Shown here: in pieces, positions 34,354 to 45,728 of the stretch
How the letters are laid out: every line of letters begins with the position of its first letter
How positions within the stretch are numbered: the first letter of the stretch is position 1
Assembly: GCA_033297075.1 (NCBI GenBank)
Contig: MU858057.1
Location: 124,001 to 188,000 of the forward strand
From: Rhypophila decipiens
Lineage: Eukaryota; Ascomycota; Sordariomycetes; Sordariales; Naviculisporaceae
DNA length: 64,000 bases
Direction of reading: 5' to 3'
The notes under the pieces: model-generated
The model's database searches: none
The model's input: the letters and a program-made list of their open reading frames with translations, nothing else
Told to the model about the DNA's origin: nothing
Made by a program: the position numbers and the translations under genes

Positions 34354-37012
34354 CTAAAGCCCAAAGTCCATGACCACATGTTCGGCCCCCGGAGTCAAAA
34401 CCTCTGCAAACCCCAGCATTCGGAAATATTCCACCCAGAATTCAGCTCCATCGCCTGTACCACCAGCAGTACTTGCTGCTGCTTCTCCTTCCTCTCCATC
34501 TCTGGCAATAGATTCATCCTCCTCCCCGTCAGCATTGATATCTCCATCTCCATAATCGATATCTTCCAACGAGCCCCGCGCGTGTAATCCCCTCTTCCTT
34601 TTGCTTCTGCCGCTGTTGTTATTCCTCCCACTCCCATCTCCTCCACCAAAAAAGACATGCTCCTTCAACATGCCCAGCGCTTTTTTACGCAACAGCCCTC
34701 TCCCTCTCCCTCTCGCTGTCCCATTTTTATTATTCAGACCATACCCAACAATCCCGTCAAGGTCAACAACAATACCATCTTGCAACTCGCCCTCCTCATC
34801 ATCATCCAAAACAGAAGAAACCAACGCGACAAGACTCAAAGGCCCCAGTAATCCCGTGTCACTCGTAAAGGCGTATGAATATGGTCGCCTGCTGCTGCTG
34901 CTTGTGCTTGAGAAAGCAGCAGTAGCCTCGGAATAATCGGTTCCGCCGCTGCCACCACTAATAAGTGTACTACTCTGGTTAATTATACCCCAACGAATCA
35001 ACTCCCTGAATCGTTTGGTCGATGGACAAGTGTGGATTATCTCGGCTATGTGGATTATTTCGTGGAGGAGGCGATGATTATTGCTGCTGCTCCTCGATGG
35101 GGGCCGCCCAGGGGTTGCAAGTTGTCGCGTACTGCTAAACACGAGGAACGGAAAGGGCAGGTGGTTTTGCGGCGGTGGATGACTGGTAGTAGGATGATTA
35201 TTGTACATGCTCCCTGGGGTTGTGGGCATGCTGTTGTTCCTGCTGCTGCTGCTGTTCAGAGCCAAGGTCTCTTCGCTGCTGTTGTAGCTCGAATGCATGT
35301 ACTGAGGTGCTGGGGGGTCCATGTGCATCTGGACCAGGGTATGCGTCGCGAGTCGGGGATCGAGATTATGGTTGTAGAAGAGATGATTCTCGGAGGATGG
35401 AGGAGGAGCTGGTCGAGGATGATGGGGGAGCTGAAATGGGGACTGGTGCTGCTGCTGCCATGGAGAAGGGATAGCCTGTGGTGGTTGATGCGCATAGGTT
35501 TGATGGCCAGGTGAACTCGGAACTGATGCCATGGGGATACTTGGATCAATACCGTTCAGCAAGAGCTGCGCACTCCGAAAATGCAGCAGATTGATATAGA
35601 AACACAACGTCTCGGGCTTATCTGGCGCGCCGGTCCCCGGTAATGCTCCCGGCCTGGTCAGAAAGTCGTTGATCAGCAGCGTCTCGAGCCGTTTGCTCCG
35701 CTCTCGCAGGCAGGCTTGCTGCCGTTGCTGGGACATGTCTGCCCAGAAATAGTAAGGCTCGGCCACGGTCCCAACCTGGTAAACTCGCGCTACGACATCA
35801 CGCGTGAAGCAGACTATTGCGCTCTGGGCCGTACGGAGGTCGGGAAATGGAATCTCGCGGGAACCGTCGTCAAATCTCCGGTGTTTATAGCCGTGCTCTG
35901 CCACGACTGGGTGGATGCCTGGAACAAAGAAGCAGGCTGAAGATTCCAGTTTTCCAAATATTCGGATTATTTCGGCCATTTCGAATGGTGAACTGTCTAG
36001 CACTGAGGCAGCATCGCGTGGGATCGGTGTATAGGCGTTAGGTTCGGCGAGAAAGTCAAATGTCCCGGGCGGGAGCGACTGAAGGATCTTGAGTCCGTTG
36101 AGGAGATGCGTGACAACGGCCTGGTGGCTCGATCGAAGCGTTTCCAGACAGATGTAGGCCAGACAGCAAACTAGCGTTACCTTGATGCTCTCGGGACTGG
36201 TCGAGCCAACGTGGCGCTGCAGTTTCGAGATGGACTTGTTGTACTGCTGGATGATGAACACCTCAATGTCCTCGGGTGTCAGGTTTTCTGGTGGAGCCTC
36301 GTCGGAGGGCTGATACAGTTGGTGTGCGGCTCCGAGGGCAATCGCGGCGTGTTTGACGGCTTCATCGTGGTGCGTGATTCGAGGTGCTAGACGCGTCCAG
36401 AAGGAGGTGAAAGTACACATGTGGCGGGCTGTGAGGTTATCTTCTGTGGCAGTCCGGAAGCGGTGGAAAAACTTCTTTTCCATCTCGGTTCCATCGATGT
36501 CGGCCACGATGGGTCTCATGGATCGAACCGACTCGTTCCATTGGTACGTCCTGAGGAACTCTGCCCTCTTCAGCTCGGCTTCTTGTAGCGACTCTTGCGG
36601 CGTTCGGTTTCGTAGCGGAGTACCATTGTCGTAGCCATCACAGGTGCGGCCCGTCGACGTGCATCGATAGCAAGCTGGCTTCTCTTCACCGCACTTTACG
36701 CGTCGAATTCTAGACGTTACGGGGTTGCCGGGTTAGATACGAGGACTCGGAGTGGGTTTACCTGTTCTAGAAAGGCAACTGCCTGAGAGAGGAACACAAC
36801 TTACTTGCTGATCACCTTGGACATTAGAGTCTGACTGGGAATAAAACGAACAGAATCTGTGTGGGGTTCGCTTACCAAGTAATACAGCCTGTACGGACCT
36901 TTGGCTTACTCGCCCTCGTGCGTTTCTTGGGTTTGTTGTCTGGTGTAGATGTCGAGGCCGAGGGCGATGGACTGCTGGTGTGGCCCCGGGAGCTAAAGTT
37001 ACCATCAGCCAT
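34354..37012 (-). CDS. Zn2Cys6 fungal transcription factor with a fungal-trans-2-like domain
   Basis: This is a nuclear DNA-binding regulator whose target genes are unknown. The minus-strand model is exon 37012-36876, a 3-nt exon 36807-36805 (CAA) and exon 36709-34354, giving 831 residues. The start MADGNFSSRGHTSSPSPS is followed by a basic stretch KKRTRASKPKVRTG. Only with the CAA exon does the finger read GCITCKIRRVKC, then CYRCTSTGRTC, which is the exact C-X2-C-X6-C pattern. Joining the two large exons directly gives TGA. Both introns (36808-36875 and 36710-36804) have GT..AG ends and CTAAT or CTAAC branch sites. A regulatory domain begins EKKFFHRFRTATEDNLTARH and continues through AAIALGAAHQLY. 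The C-terminal half is rich in Ser, His, Pro and Gln, then acidic (DGEEDESIARDGEEGE). The plus-strand neighbour is the convergent E1 gene. No metabolic cluster is nearby to hint at targets. Confidence 0.9.
36805..36807 (-). other. Predicted 3-nucleotide microexon (CAA) in the zinc-finger coding region
   Basis: CAA is preceded on the minus strand by gatcag and followed by gtaagt, both strong splice signals. It completes TG|C and starts AA|A, giving Cys-Lys between the second cysteine and IRRVKC. Without it the frame stops at the junction. The structure is equivalent to two introns separated by 3 nt, or to a nested (stwintron-like) arrangement. Confidence 0.8.
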
Positions 37013-40000
37013 GTCGATGATGTCTGTTGCCAAGGTAAGAGAGAAGATGATAGTCGGTTCCAGGTTTGCGAGGAGACACGCCAGCTTGCTGTTAGAATCT
37101 TGATGGACAAGGTTTACTGGTTACAGCAGAACGAGGGATATATATCCTACGCGTGGGGACGAGACATCGAGAAGGTCCTTTTGGCTGCTTGTCTCATCTC
37201 ACCATAGCAGGCGTGGCACATTGTCCTTGATATTAATGGCAGAAATAGGGCTCCATATTGCCTGCCATGCCGAGGACAACTCATTCCTGGGACGGTGACT
37301 GGGCCGCCATGATATGTGTTACTCCCACGAGTAATCTCAGATGCCACACGGGTGGCTCCCCCCTGATGGATGGAGAACCTTTTCTCCTTTCCAAGAAGAA
37401 GGGCCCCCCTTTTGCGCCTCGCGTTGGGAAATGGGCAACAAGATTGGGATGGGGATGGGGATGGGCCGGCCCTTCCCCCCAGGTGCCCACCCATGCTGCG
37501 AGCGGGACGCATCCGCACTTACACATACAGGAGAGCACCCCTGGAGCAGCCATGTGAAGTATAGCAACTAGCCCTGGACATCTCTAGGGCGACATCTCGG
37601 CCGCCACCCGGAGAGCCGAAAACGGAACGAATCACGAGAGGGAGTACCCGGGGCAGAGAGCGAGCGCCAGCGCCAGGGGCATAGCAATAAGCCCGTCCGG
37701 CTTCTGACTAATAAGAGAGTCTGTCGAGCTTCATGTGGCGCCGAGTACAGTGTAGAGACATCCGTAACGACTGATTAACTAATAATAGCGAGCGAAATGT
37801 CGGTGCCTAGAAGCAACGACGGAGTGACCCCGCAACGCGACGTTGTCCATGTACCATGCCGGCCGTGCTTGCTTGGCCTGGAAATAAAGAGACGACAGTG
37901 CATGAAAGAGCAAGTCCCAGCTCAAGCAGTCACTGACATGGACTCTCTTGTCCTCCGGAAAAGAGAGCGTTTCCGGAAAAGAGCGAACATTGGGCTTTCT
38001 CGACATGATTGGAGGGCTACCAGGCCCGAGAGACAGGCTCCGCACAAGCCGGCAACAGAGTGGGAAGGGGTTGAATATTTGGTTCGGCCACTTTGCCTTG
38101 ATGAAAGTCCAATACTAGTTTGGCGGATTTTGGCACCTCGTGTGAAAGGCGCCAGGGCGTGGGTGGCCCATCTCTGATGGGGGTGCCGGTGTGGCTTTCT
38201 GGGAGGCTGGTGATTATGTCATGCCGGCCTCTTGTCACTCTCAAACTCGCCCTCGGGGATGCTCTTGAGTAAAGACAAATGCTGATACGAATATCCGTAA
38301 TCCAGGGCCATGTAATTGCCGAATAACCATGGTTGTAGCGTTTCCCTCACCACCCATGCCATGTCCCTGCTGGTATTTTCCACCTCCTGACCACTAGTAA
38401 GCAGGCTTGTTTAGTTTTCTCGACTTCTCTGTCAGAATATTACAAGGAAACAGGTATCAAAGCTCAGAGCCGATCGGATAGCTTTGGGCCATACAGAGCA
38501 AAGCATCAGCAGCCCTGAGGGCCTGGGGGCCCCCGTCAAGGTACAGAGTTTACTACGAGCATCCGTGCCAAGTTGTCGGTGGTGTGTGAAACTTGTTCTC
38601 TTCTCTCATATGGGGCCCAAGGAATGGCACATTTGTTTCTCTCCTATACATCCAACTGATTTCGTGTTCCAGTGGCTGGCTCCGGTCAGCACCTTAGTAG
38701 TGCCAAATCGGCCAAGCAACGGTAGCATAATCCCGCTCTCGACTAGGTTGATCCGTCAGCGTTGCATGTTGTTTCTTGCCGAAACGGCCATGTTATGTAA
38801 GAGCGTTACTTTGTAAAATAAGAGACGCAGAGGATGAATAAAGAAAGAGAAGCAGTCATGTTTCGACTTGGGGTGGTGAGATACGGGAGCCAACGTCAGA
38901 CTTGGAGGAAGAGGCGGAGGCAGGCCGGTCCATGGGGTGATGTCTCTACTCTCTTTTCTGGTGGTTTCGATCCTGGTTGGCACTTGGAGCCGGAAATTGG
39001 CAATTGGAACTTGAGAGCTTGATACTGCATATTGCCAGGCTGATGGCAGGCAGGTGGCAGGTGCAGCAAGTGAACACATGTGTGGAGACGGTGAGATGGT
39101 GTACGTACCGTGTAAGATGGAACAAAATGCGGTTGCCTTGGGGCTTGATGCAGACATTGCAGACTGCCCCTGCCACCATGCGGCTACTAAAACGATCAGG
39201 ACGAAACCGCAGCTACGATGCTGTTTCCAACGAACGATTAGACTCCATTCGCGCCACCAAGCTGCAGGAGAAGAGCACCTTCCCACAGCTTCCCAACCAC
39301 CACGGCTCGAGACGGTCTAGCCTTTCCCGCGTGCGTCAACTGTGTGGATACCAGTCTGGCATATCTACCCGCAAGGGAAGGGCTGCAGCTGTTGGCAGCC
39401 ATCCCGTTTTGCCTCTGGTTGTGTCATCACTTCCGCCAGTCTCTGGCGATATCTCGGGGCCTTTCCTGCTCTTGCAGATGGTACATGAGAGTGGAATCGT
39501 CAACAGCTCGAACCGGCGGCGGACAGGTTTGGAAAGAAGGGGTGTCAGCATTTGCCAGCGGCAATCGGATATAGGAGCAGCCCCTCGCGCTGCGGATAGC
39601 GGACGGACTTGCGGATTCTAAAACAAAAGTAAACCAGGTGAGCAAGTTGTCAGTAATTGTAATCCATATGTCATCTTGTTTGTTCGATCGTGTTACACAT
39701 ACGCAAGGGGCGTATACGTAATTAAAATACGACTTCTAACTCGACCACTTATGACGAGCAGCCCGCCATGTCACAGACTTCATGAAGGATTAAGTGGATC
39801 TCTACCCGTATCGTGGAGGTCAGCCAGATTTGGAAGTTGCTATTCAACTCAGAAGTTGTCCCAGGTCGGCGGAACGATAGACTTTGCTGTGTTTGGCCTT
39901 GGCGTTACTGGGTACCCTGTATGGTGACCCAGGAATCTGTTTCCGAATCCCCAGCAGGCCAGCGCCCCTCCATCCTTCCCGCCAGACACCCTATTGCCGT

Positions 40001-41583
40001 GTGTAAATGATGTTGGTGCTTCCACCAGCCTCCTCTTAGGGGCATTCCCTTCTCCTGGAAAGGCGGGATGAAGGAGGGATAAACAGCAAATCAGGGGAAG
40101 GATCCACAACGGAAGATTTCCATGCGGTCATAGCCACGATTGCACTGACTGCGTATCTGATCCTTCCCAGCCCTGCCCTGTGCAGGCCCTCAAACCAATA
40201 CGTAGGGCCAGGAGCATGATACCTTACCCATTCGAGAAGCCCAGACCGGCTGTCAGCCTGGAATACCGCCGAGAAGATAAGACGATTTGCTATCATTAAC
40301 CTTTCTTTTTCTCTTTCTTATTTTGAACTTGGGACACAAATACTTCCCACCTAGGTGTGCTGAGCGCTTGTCACCGGAGATACTTCCCTCTGACCCGGGA
40401 ATGAGGGGCGGGATGGCCCCAAGTGGGTACTCCGGCCTGTGGTACGGCGGTCGGCGGCTCATCCGTTCCTATCCGCGCGGCAAGACCCACCCAGGCCCTA
40501 CACCGGTCCGTATGGAACGCTCCCGCTGGCCTTGTCTTCAACTCATTCTTCGATATGACGCATACAGTCAGCACCAGAAGCACGGCAGCGACACACGATC
40601 CCCATGATGGGAAAATTCTTTCCAGAAGGTTTTTTATTCCTTGATATGATATCATGCAGGGTATTTCATCGTCACACAAGAAAACCGCCATGCAAGCAGC
40701 TATACCTATTCCCGGTCCGAATCCACGCCACGCTGGTCCGGATTGTCATGCACTTTTCTTCTCGAATCAGGCTGGCTGTCCACCACTCACCGTTGATGTT
40801 GCAAAATCTCACGGCACACCTGATACATGGCCGCAACGCAAGTAATCAAGATCGTTGCAACCTAACACCCGCGTTTTCTTTTGCATGGATCTCCGCAAAA
40901 TTCTGTCTAAATCCCATCATGTCGGAATGGCGGCAACACACGGCCGCCGGCCGCATGATAGCTGCACAAGATATCGCGCTTATTACATCCAAATTTGGCT
41001 CGCCATATGATTCTTATCTGAATCAGCACTAGGAGCTTTGCTAGGCAGGAAAAAACACAAGATCCGTGGGTTGCTCGGAAGCCCGTACCGTTATTACTGT
41101 GCAGTGGCGGTCAAAGTCTTGATTACGGAGGGCTTATTTCCTCCTCAAGTCATCTCCCAGACTCTTCCAACCGGCTTAGGTAATGGCACAGTTGCACATC
41201 TTGTGTCCCTGCGTATCCAGATATAACTCATATATCAATACAGGAGGCGGTCAACATCATCTCCGTGCCACTCGAGTGGGTAGGTCACTCTCGGCATTTC
41301 ATTTGTGCATTTCTCCATCTCGACGTCTTTTCTCCCACGTGTGTTGGCAAAGTTGTCGAGTCTTAGCCTAGCCACTTGGGATTTTCTGTTGAGGATTTGA
41401 TCTGAGTAATGGAAATAATCACCCGGTGTGGTGCAGTATTTGCGTTTCACCCAGCCCCCCAACGGCGCAAAAATGAACGGGAGTTCCCGCCTCACCGTCG
41501 CCAGAGTCACCGCCGTCGGGCTTGGCCGGAGGGAGGCGGAACGGGGCCACGGCGCCGTGCCAAGAACGGCACGTCATTCTTCA

Positions 41584-41596
41584 GGGTTAGGGTTAA
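41584..41596 (+). repeat. Short interstitial telomere-like repeat
   Basis: GGGTTAGGGTTAA carries two units of the TTAGGG telomere repeat of filamentous fungi. At this length it could be chance or a telobox-type regulatory site. Confidence 0.45.
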
Positions 41597-44489
41597 CCGA
41601 CAAGCGAGGAAATAACTTGTCCACGTTGACGGGTCCTACCTACATCACACCCAACCAAGTGGCAAATGGGAAAAAGCATCCAAGAACGAAGAAGAGGGAC
41701 GAAACGTAGCACACGGATCGAGAATGGAACCATGACACGCACCTACGTACATACGAAAAGGCGGATGTGTGTTCGGTTGTGGGCCTGTATGAAAATAGGG
41801 GGGGTCCAAGAGTTACCGTTGAGTCGTTGACACCCACCCACCACTTTCCCAAAACTGGTCCAGACAAAACAAATGGGGAACCAAACCGACACAAAAAGCA
41901 AGTTCAACCGCCATGAGTGGTAAGAAAGTAACGGATATCAGAAGAAATACTCCGACAGGACCAACTCAAGAAAGAAGCAGGAAAATTCTCCGAGAAGGCG
42001 TATCGAACTTGTCTTGTTCGGCACAGCTTACCGACCAACTTCGCGTCCATGCAGTCTTTTGTGTACCTCGCAGGTCTTGTTGGAGGTACATGGCACATGC
42101 AAAGAACAACCAAAGAAAAGGCGGAGAAGAAAAACATTGACGGTCACGGAAGCATCACAGCCTCACTTATATGGCCACCTCATATAACCCACGTTTCTGC
42201 CAGGCTGCCTGCTCTTACACTAGTGCACATGGCCTTCATTCACATATTCGATACCTACGTCTCTACACCCTTCGATGGGGCTTACACGCAAACTCAACTC
42301 GACTCGTGATAGGGGCGCTTCCTAAGCACCACCCTTACATATGAACCTTGGGTCTTACATTCCCACATTTTCAGCATTGCTCGGCATCTCACCAAACAGG
42401 AAATGATATCTTTGAAGTGAGTGGGAAATCAGAAACGAGCCGGTATCCGGCCGGCGTCGGGGCGCTTTCGACCGGACTCCCGAATGTCATTTTCAGTGTC
42501 ATCCAAGCAAGTGCTTGCCCAGCTTCCCGTGCGGACATTACATTGTGGAATTACACTCTTCTTTGGCTTTCATATTTCTAATTCCCGTTGGGCAAGTGTC
42601 CTCACAGGAGGCCCATCCATCTGGCTTCCATGCAGAATGGCCGGACCCGTTGAGGACAGGGCTCACATTATTCCGTGCACTTGCTGGAATAAAGCAAGGA
42701 CGTTCCATTGGTAATCAGGTCTTTGGAACACGAGAGAGCGTGTTTGGACATTGAAGTGAGTGAGCGGGCTGAGACATAGCTACCTGCCTACCTTGGCTAG
42801 GTGATGGGGTTAGATCGACTGGTGACAGGTGAATGGGTTTGGCGACATGTATCAATGGGCGGATACGAGATTGGATACGTACACAGGCACCTTGGACATC
42901 TTTCCGAACATCTTCCCGAATCCAAGGGCCAAGGATGAGTGATATGGAGCAGAAAGGGGGCCTATCTCTTTCTTCTTCAACCCAGGGCCTCGCAGCCGGG
43001 GAAGGAGTATCACACCGGAATGGGCGGAAGGCATTCTTCAAAGTCCCATTTACTTACGCTCAAGTTGGTCACAGGGACATGATGTCAGGGGAGTCCTGCT
43101 AGCTCAAAGAAGTCCTGCGACCTACACTAGAGAATACACGGCACAGCCTCTCAATATGGGAAGCCACAAAGGGCAATAATCTCCTCGGTGAGGCAAGGTG
43201 AAGAAAAGGAGGTAGGTCCCGTATCGGGCCGTATAGAAGGAGACATCCAAGAAGACAAGCAACCAAACAAGCAAGAATCTTTCACTTTCTTGCGCAGCGC
43301 AGTCAGGGACGACTAGTGTACATCCATGTAGAGGCTACAACAGCCCTTTAATATCACAACAGTATGGCCTGCTCAACGCGAGCTTCTTGCCTTTTTGAAC
43401 ATGGCTTCTCCCAACATGAGGAAAGCAGGACACGGAAAGATACCCAGATAGCTGCGACCTGGACTCACCCCAGCTGTTTGCTGATTTATTTGTTGCGCAC
43501 ATCAACCCCCTATCCATAGCCCCTGTCCAATACGCCCAGCCCCGAATGTACAGCGCACTCTTGTTCCCCATGTCGCGACGCTCAGCTGCTATACGAGCGG
43601 TCCAAGGATCTCTCGCGGATCGACGACAGAGCGAGGACGTATAAATTTTAGTGTAACAGCTTTATTGATTGACCCCAGCACCAGCACCAGCAGCCAGCAC
43701 ATCCAGCCGACGAGCCAATTTTATGGGTATGCGGTCAACAAGCATCCATCCAAGATGTTGATGGTAATTTCAGTCAGTAGTCATGGCCCTCCTTGGTGTG
43801 AGGGTCATCCCTGAGCCTGGGACTCGAAATCTTTTTCTTACTACTATCCGTACAAGGACACGGATACGTAACTGCGTATAACCATCGTGGTGGTAGGGCA
43901 CGCACAACTTCTCGACGTCCTCACTCGGAAGCTCAAGGGGTAACACACTCCTTTGGTATTTCTGTCCATACTGGAACCCGCCAGCGTATCCCCTTTACGC
44001 TCGCAAGATAAACAGAGCGAGGGAGTATATAAAGAGTGTCAAGCTCGATTAATAAACACGCAAAAATGTCCTCTACCAAGACGTTTGCCAAGTGAAGTTA
44101 CTCATATACCTACAGGCCCAAGGCCGAGGCATAATTAACTTGCCAAGTACATACCTCCTCCGTAAGAACTTACAAAACAGCTCAATGGTTAGTTTGCAGA
44201 ATTCTGCGCGTCAAAACATAATATGTGATGAAACATTCCATCAGCAATCATCACACACACACACAGACCCATCACCGTCCTACAAGTCCACGAGATAAAC
44301 GGTCTGCTTGCCTCTCAGTAACTAAACTCTGTAATATGTCTGTAAGTCTGTCTTGGAAGCTGCTACTGACTCGTGTCACCATGCATCTATCTTCCTTCCC
44401 TTTTCTGCGCTCCGCTTTTCGAGAAAAAAAGAAACAAAAAGGGGAAAACCTGACTATAAAGACGTGAATTATCCAACTAACTCATTAGA

Positions 44490-45130
44490 ATAGCAGGTAG
44501 GTACATAGACAGGACCATTTTTTTAAGTGATGATGACACGCAGACTACCTAGCTTTGGGACTACCGTAGTATATCTGACTGGACTGTTGGATCTGAAACC
44601 AGCGAAAAGCACCTCGAATGTGAGCTGTTATCTATACCAGGGAGGGAGGGAGAGTACCCCCATCCCATCCATACCAACAGGTTCGTAGGTTCGTAGGTAG
44701 GTATTTGGGTAGGTATTGGGTATGTACATACCATTAGCTAGGAATACAGGACAAGTATCAAGTCAAATTCATACTTACCAGGTACCTATGTATTGTAATC
44801 ACAAAACTCTAATCTAGCGATGAAGAGCGCGTTCCATCTGCTAGGTAGATAGGTAACAGCGAAAACCGCAAGGATACGTACGTACATACGCATATGAAAA
44901 CGCTCAGAAATATTTATTTATCAAGCAAGTCAAGTAGTAGAACAAGAACCTTGACCAAATTTGCCCGCGCAATTATCATCAGTGATACGGGACAACGTGG
45001 AAGATCCACCCGCAACCCAAGGTCACCCAGCAAGCAGGAAGGTATGGCTCTGCTCTCAAGGGCTGTGTGTAGGATACTGTACCTACTCTGGTATGTACTG
45101 TACATACCTACGTACCTTACTCGTAAGTAA
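44490..45130. repeat. AGGTA/TACCT-rich intergenic block
   Basis: Many short copies of GTAGGTA, AGGTATT, TACCTAC, GTACATAC and CGTACGTAC are packed here, including a GTTCGTAG direct duplication near 44685-44700. It has no coding character. The sequence is of simple-repeat type. Confidence 0.55.
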
Positions 45131-45728
45131 AAGGCAAAGGAGAGTCAGAATACAAATCACAAGTAGCAAGACAGAGCATAAACAAAACGCGGGACTTCAA
45201 GCACAACACAACACATCGCATAGCATGTCAATGGAAAGTGCAGCTAGAGAGTGATGATCAATCACCAAGTCAATTAAAATTCCATCAGCTCATCCCCGCC
45301 AGTGTCAGGGACGGTATCCACAGAAAAGGCTCCTAAAAGAGAGAGGGAGACGGAGACAGAATATGCAACGCATGTGAAAACATGAAGTTCCTTATTAACA
45401 AGGTCAATATCACTGCAAGACATAGAGAATGATAAAAGACGTTAAGGGGGATGGAGATAATCAGAGGATGAGATGATATTAGCGAGGCATCATTATTTCC
45501 CAGCCCAGAGCACGAGAGGGCTTCACAAAGGAGAGTTGGATAAAAAAGAGATCCTCCCATGTTAAACTTTTGTTGTTGTTTACTCGAACATCAATCCTTT
45601 TTGATTCCTCCCAAGTAAATAAAAAACCAACGAAAAACCCACGCCATTCATTCAGGGGCATGTAAACATGAATAAATAGAAAAAAGATAAAGAAAAGATA
45701 AAAACCAACGGCCCTTGATATGTCCTCT

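Larger units (their letters stand above)
37013..45728. other. 8.7-kb stretch without a recognisable gene
   Basis: This lies between the 5' end of the Zn2Cys6 factor and the 3' end of the isopropylmalate isomerase. No frame resembles a known family; the longest, 38977-39621 plus (214 codons), has no recognisable motif or codon character. A short telomere-like sequence is at 41584-41596, and AGGTA/TACCT-rich sequence clusters at about 44490-45130. No transposase, reverse transcriptase or long terminal repeat was seen. Confidence 0.55.

Noticed and set aside
36710..36875. Single 166-nt intron in the Zn2Cys6 gene
   Set aside because: It would join TG to A and create TGA in the middle of the zinc finger, and the spacing C-X2-C-X6-C would be lost.
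38977..39621. 214-codon plus-strand frame in the gene-free interval
   Set aside because: No signal peptide, domain or biased codon use was seen; several overlapping frames of similar length exist on both strands, as expected by chance.
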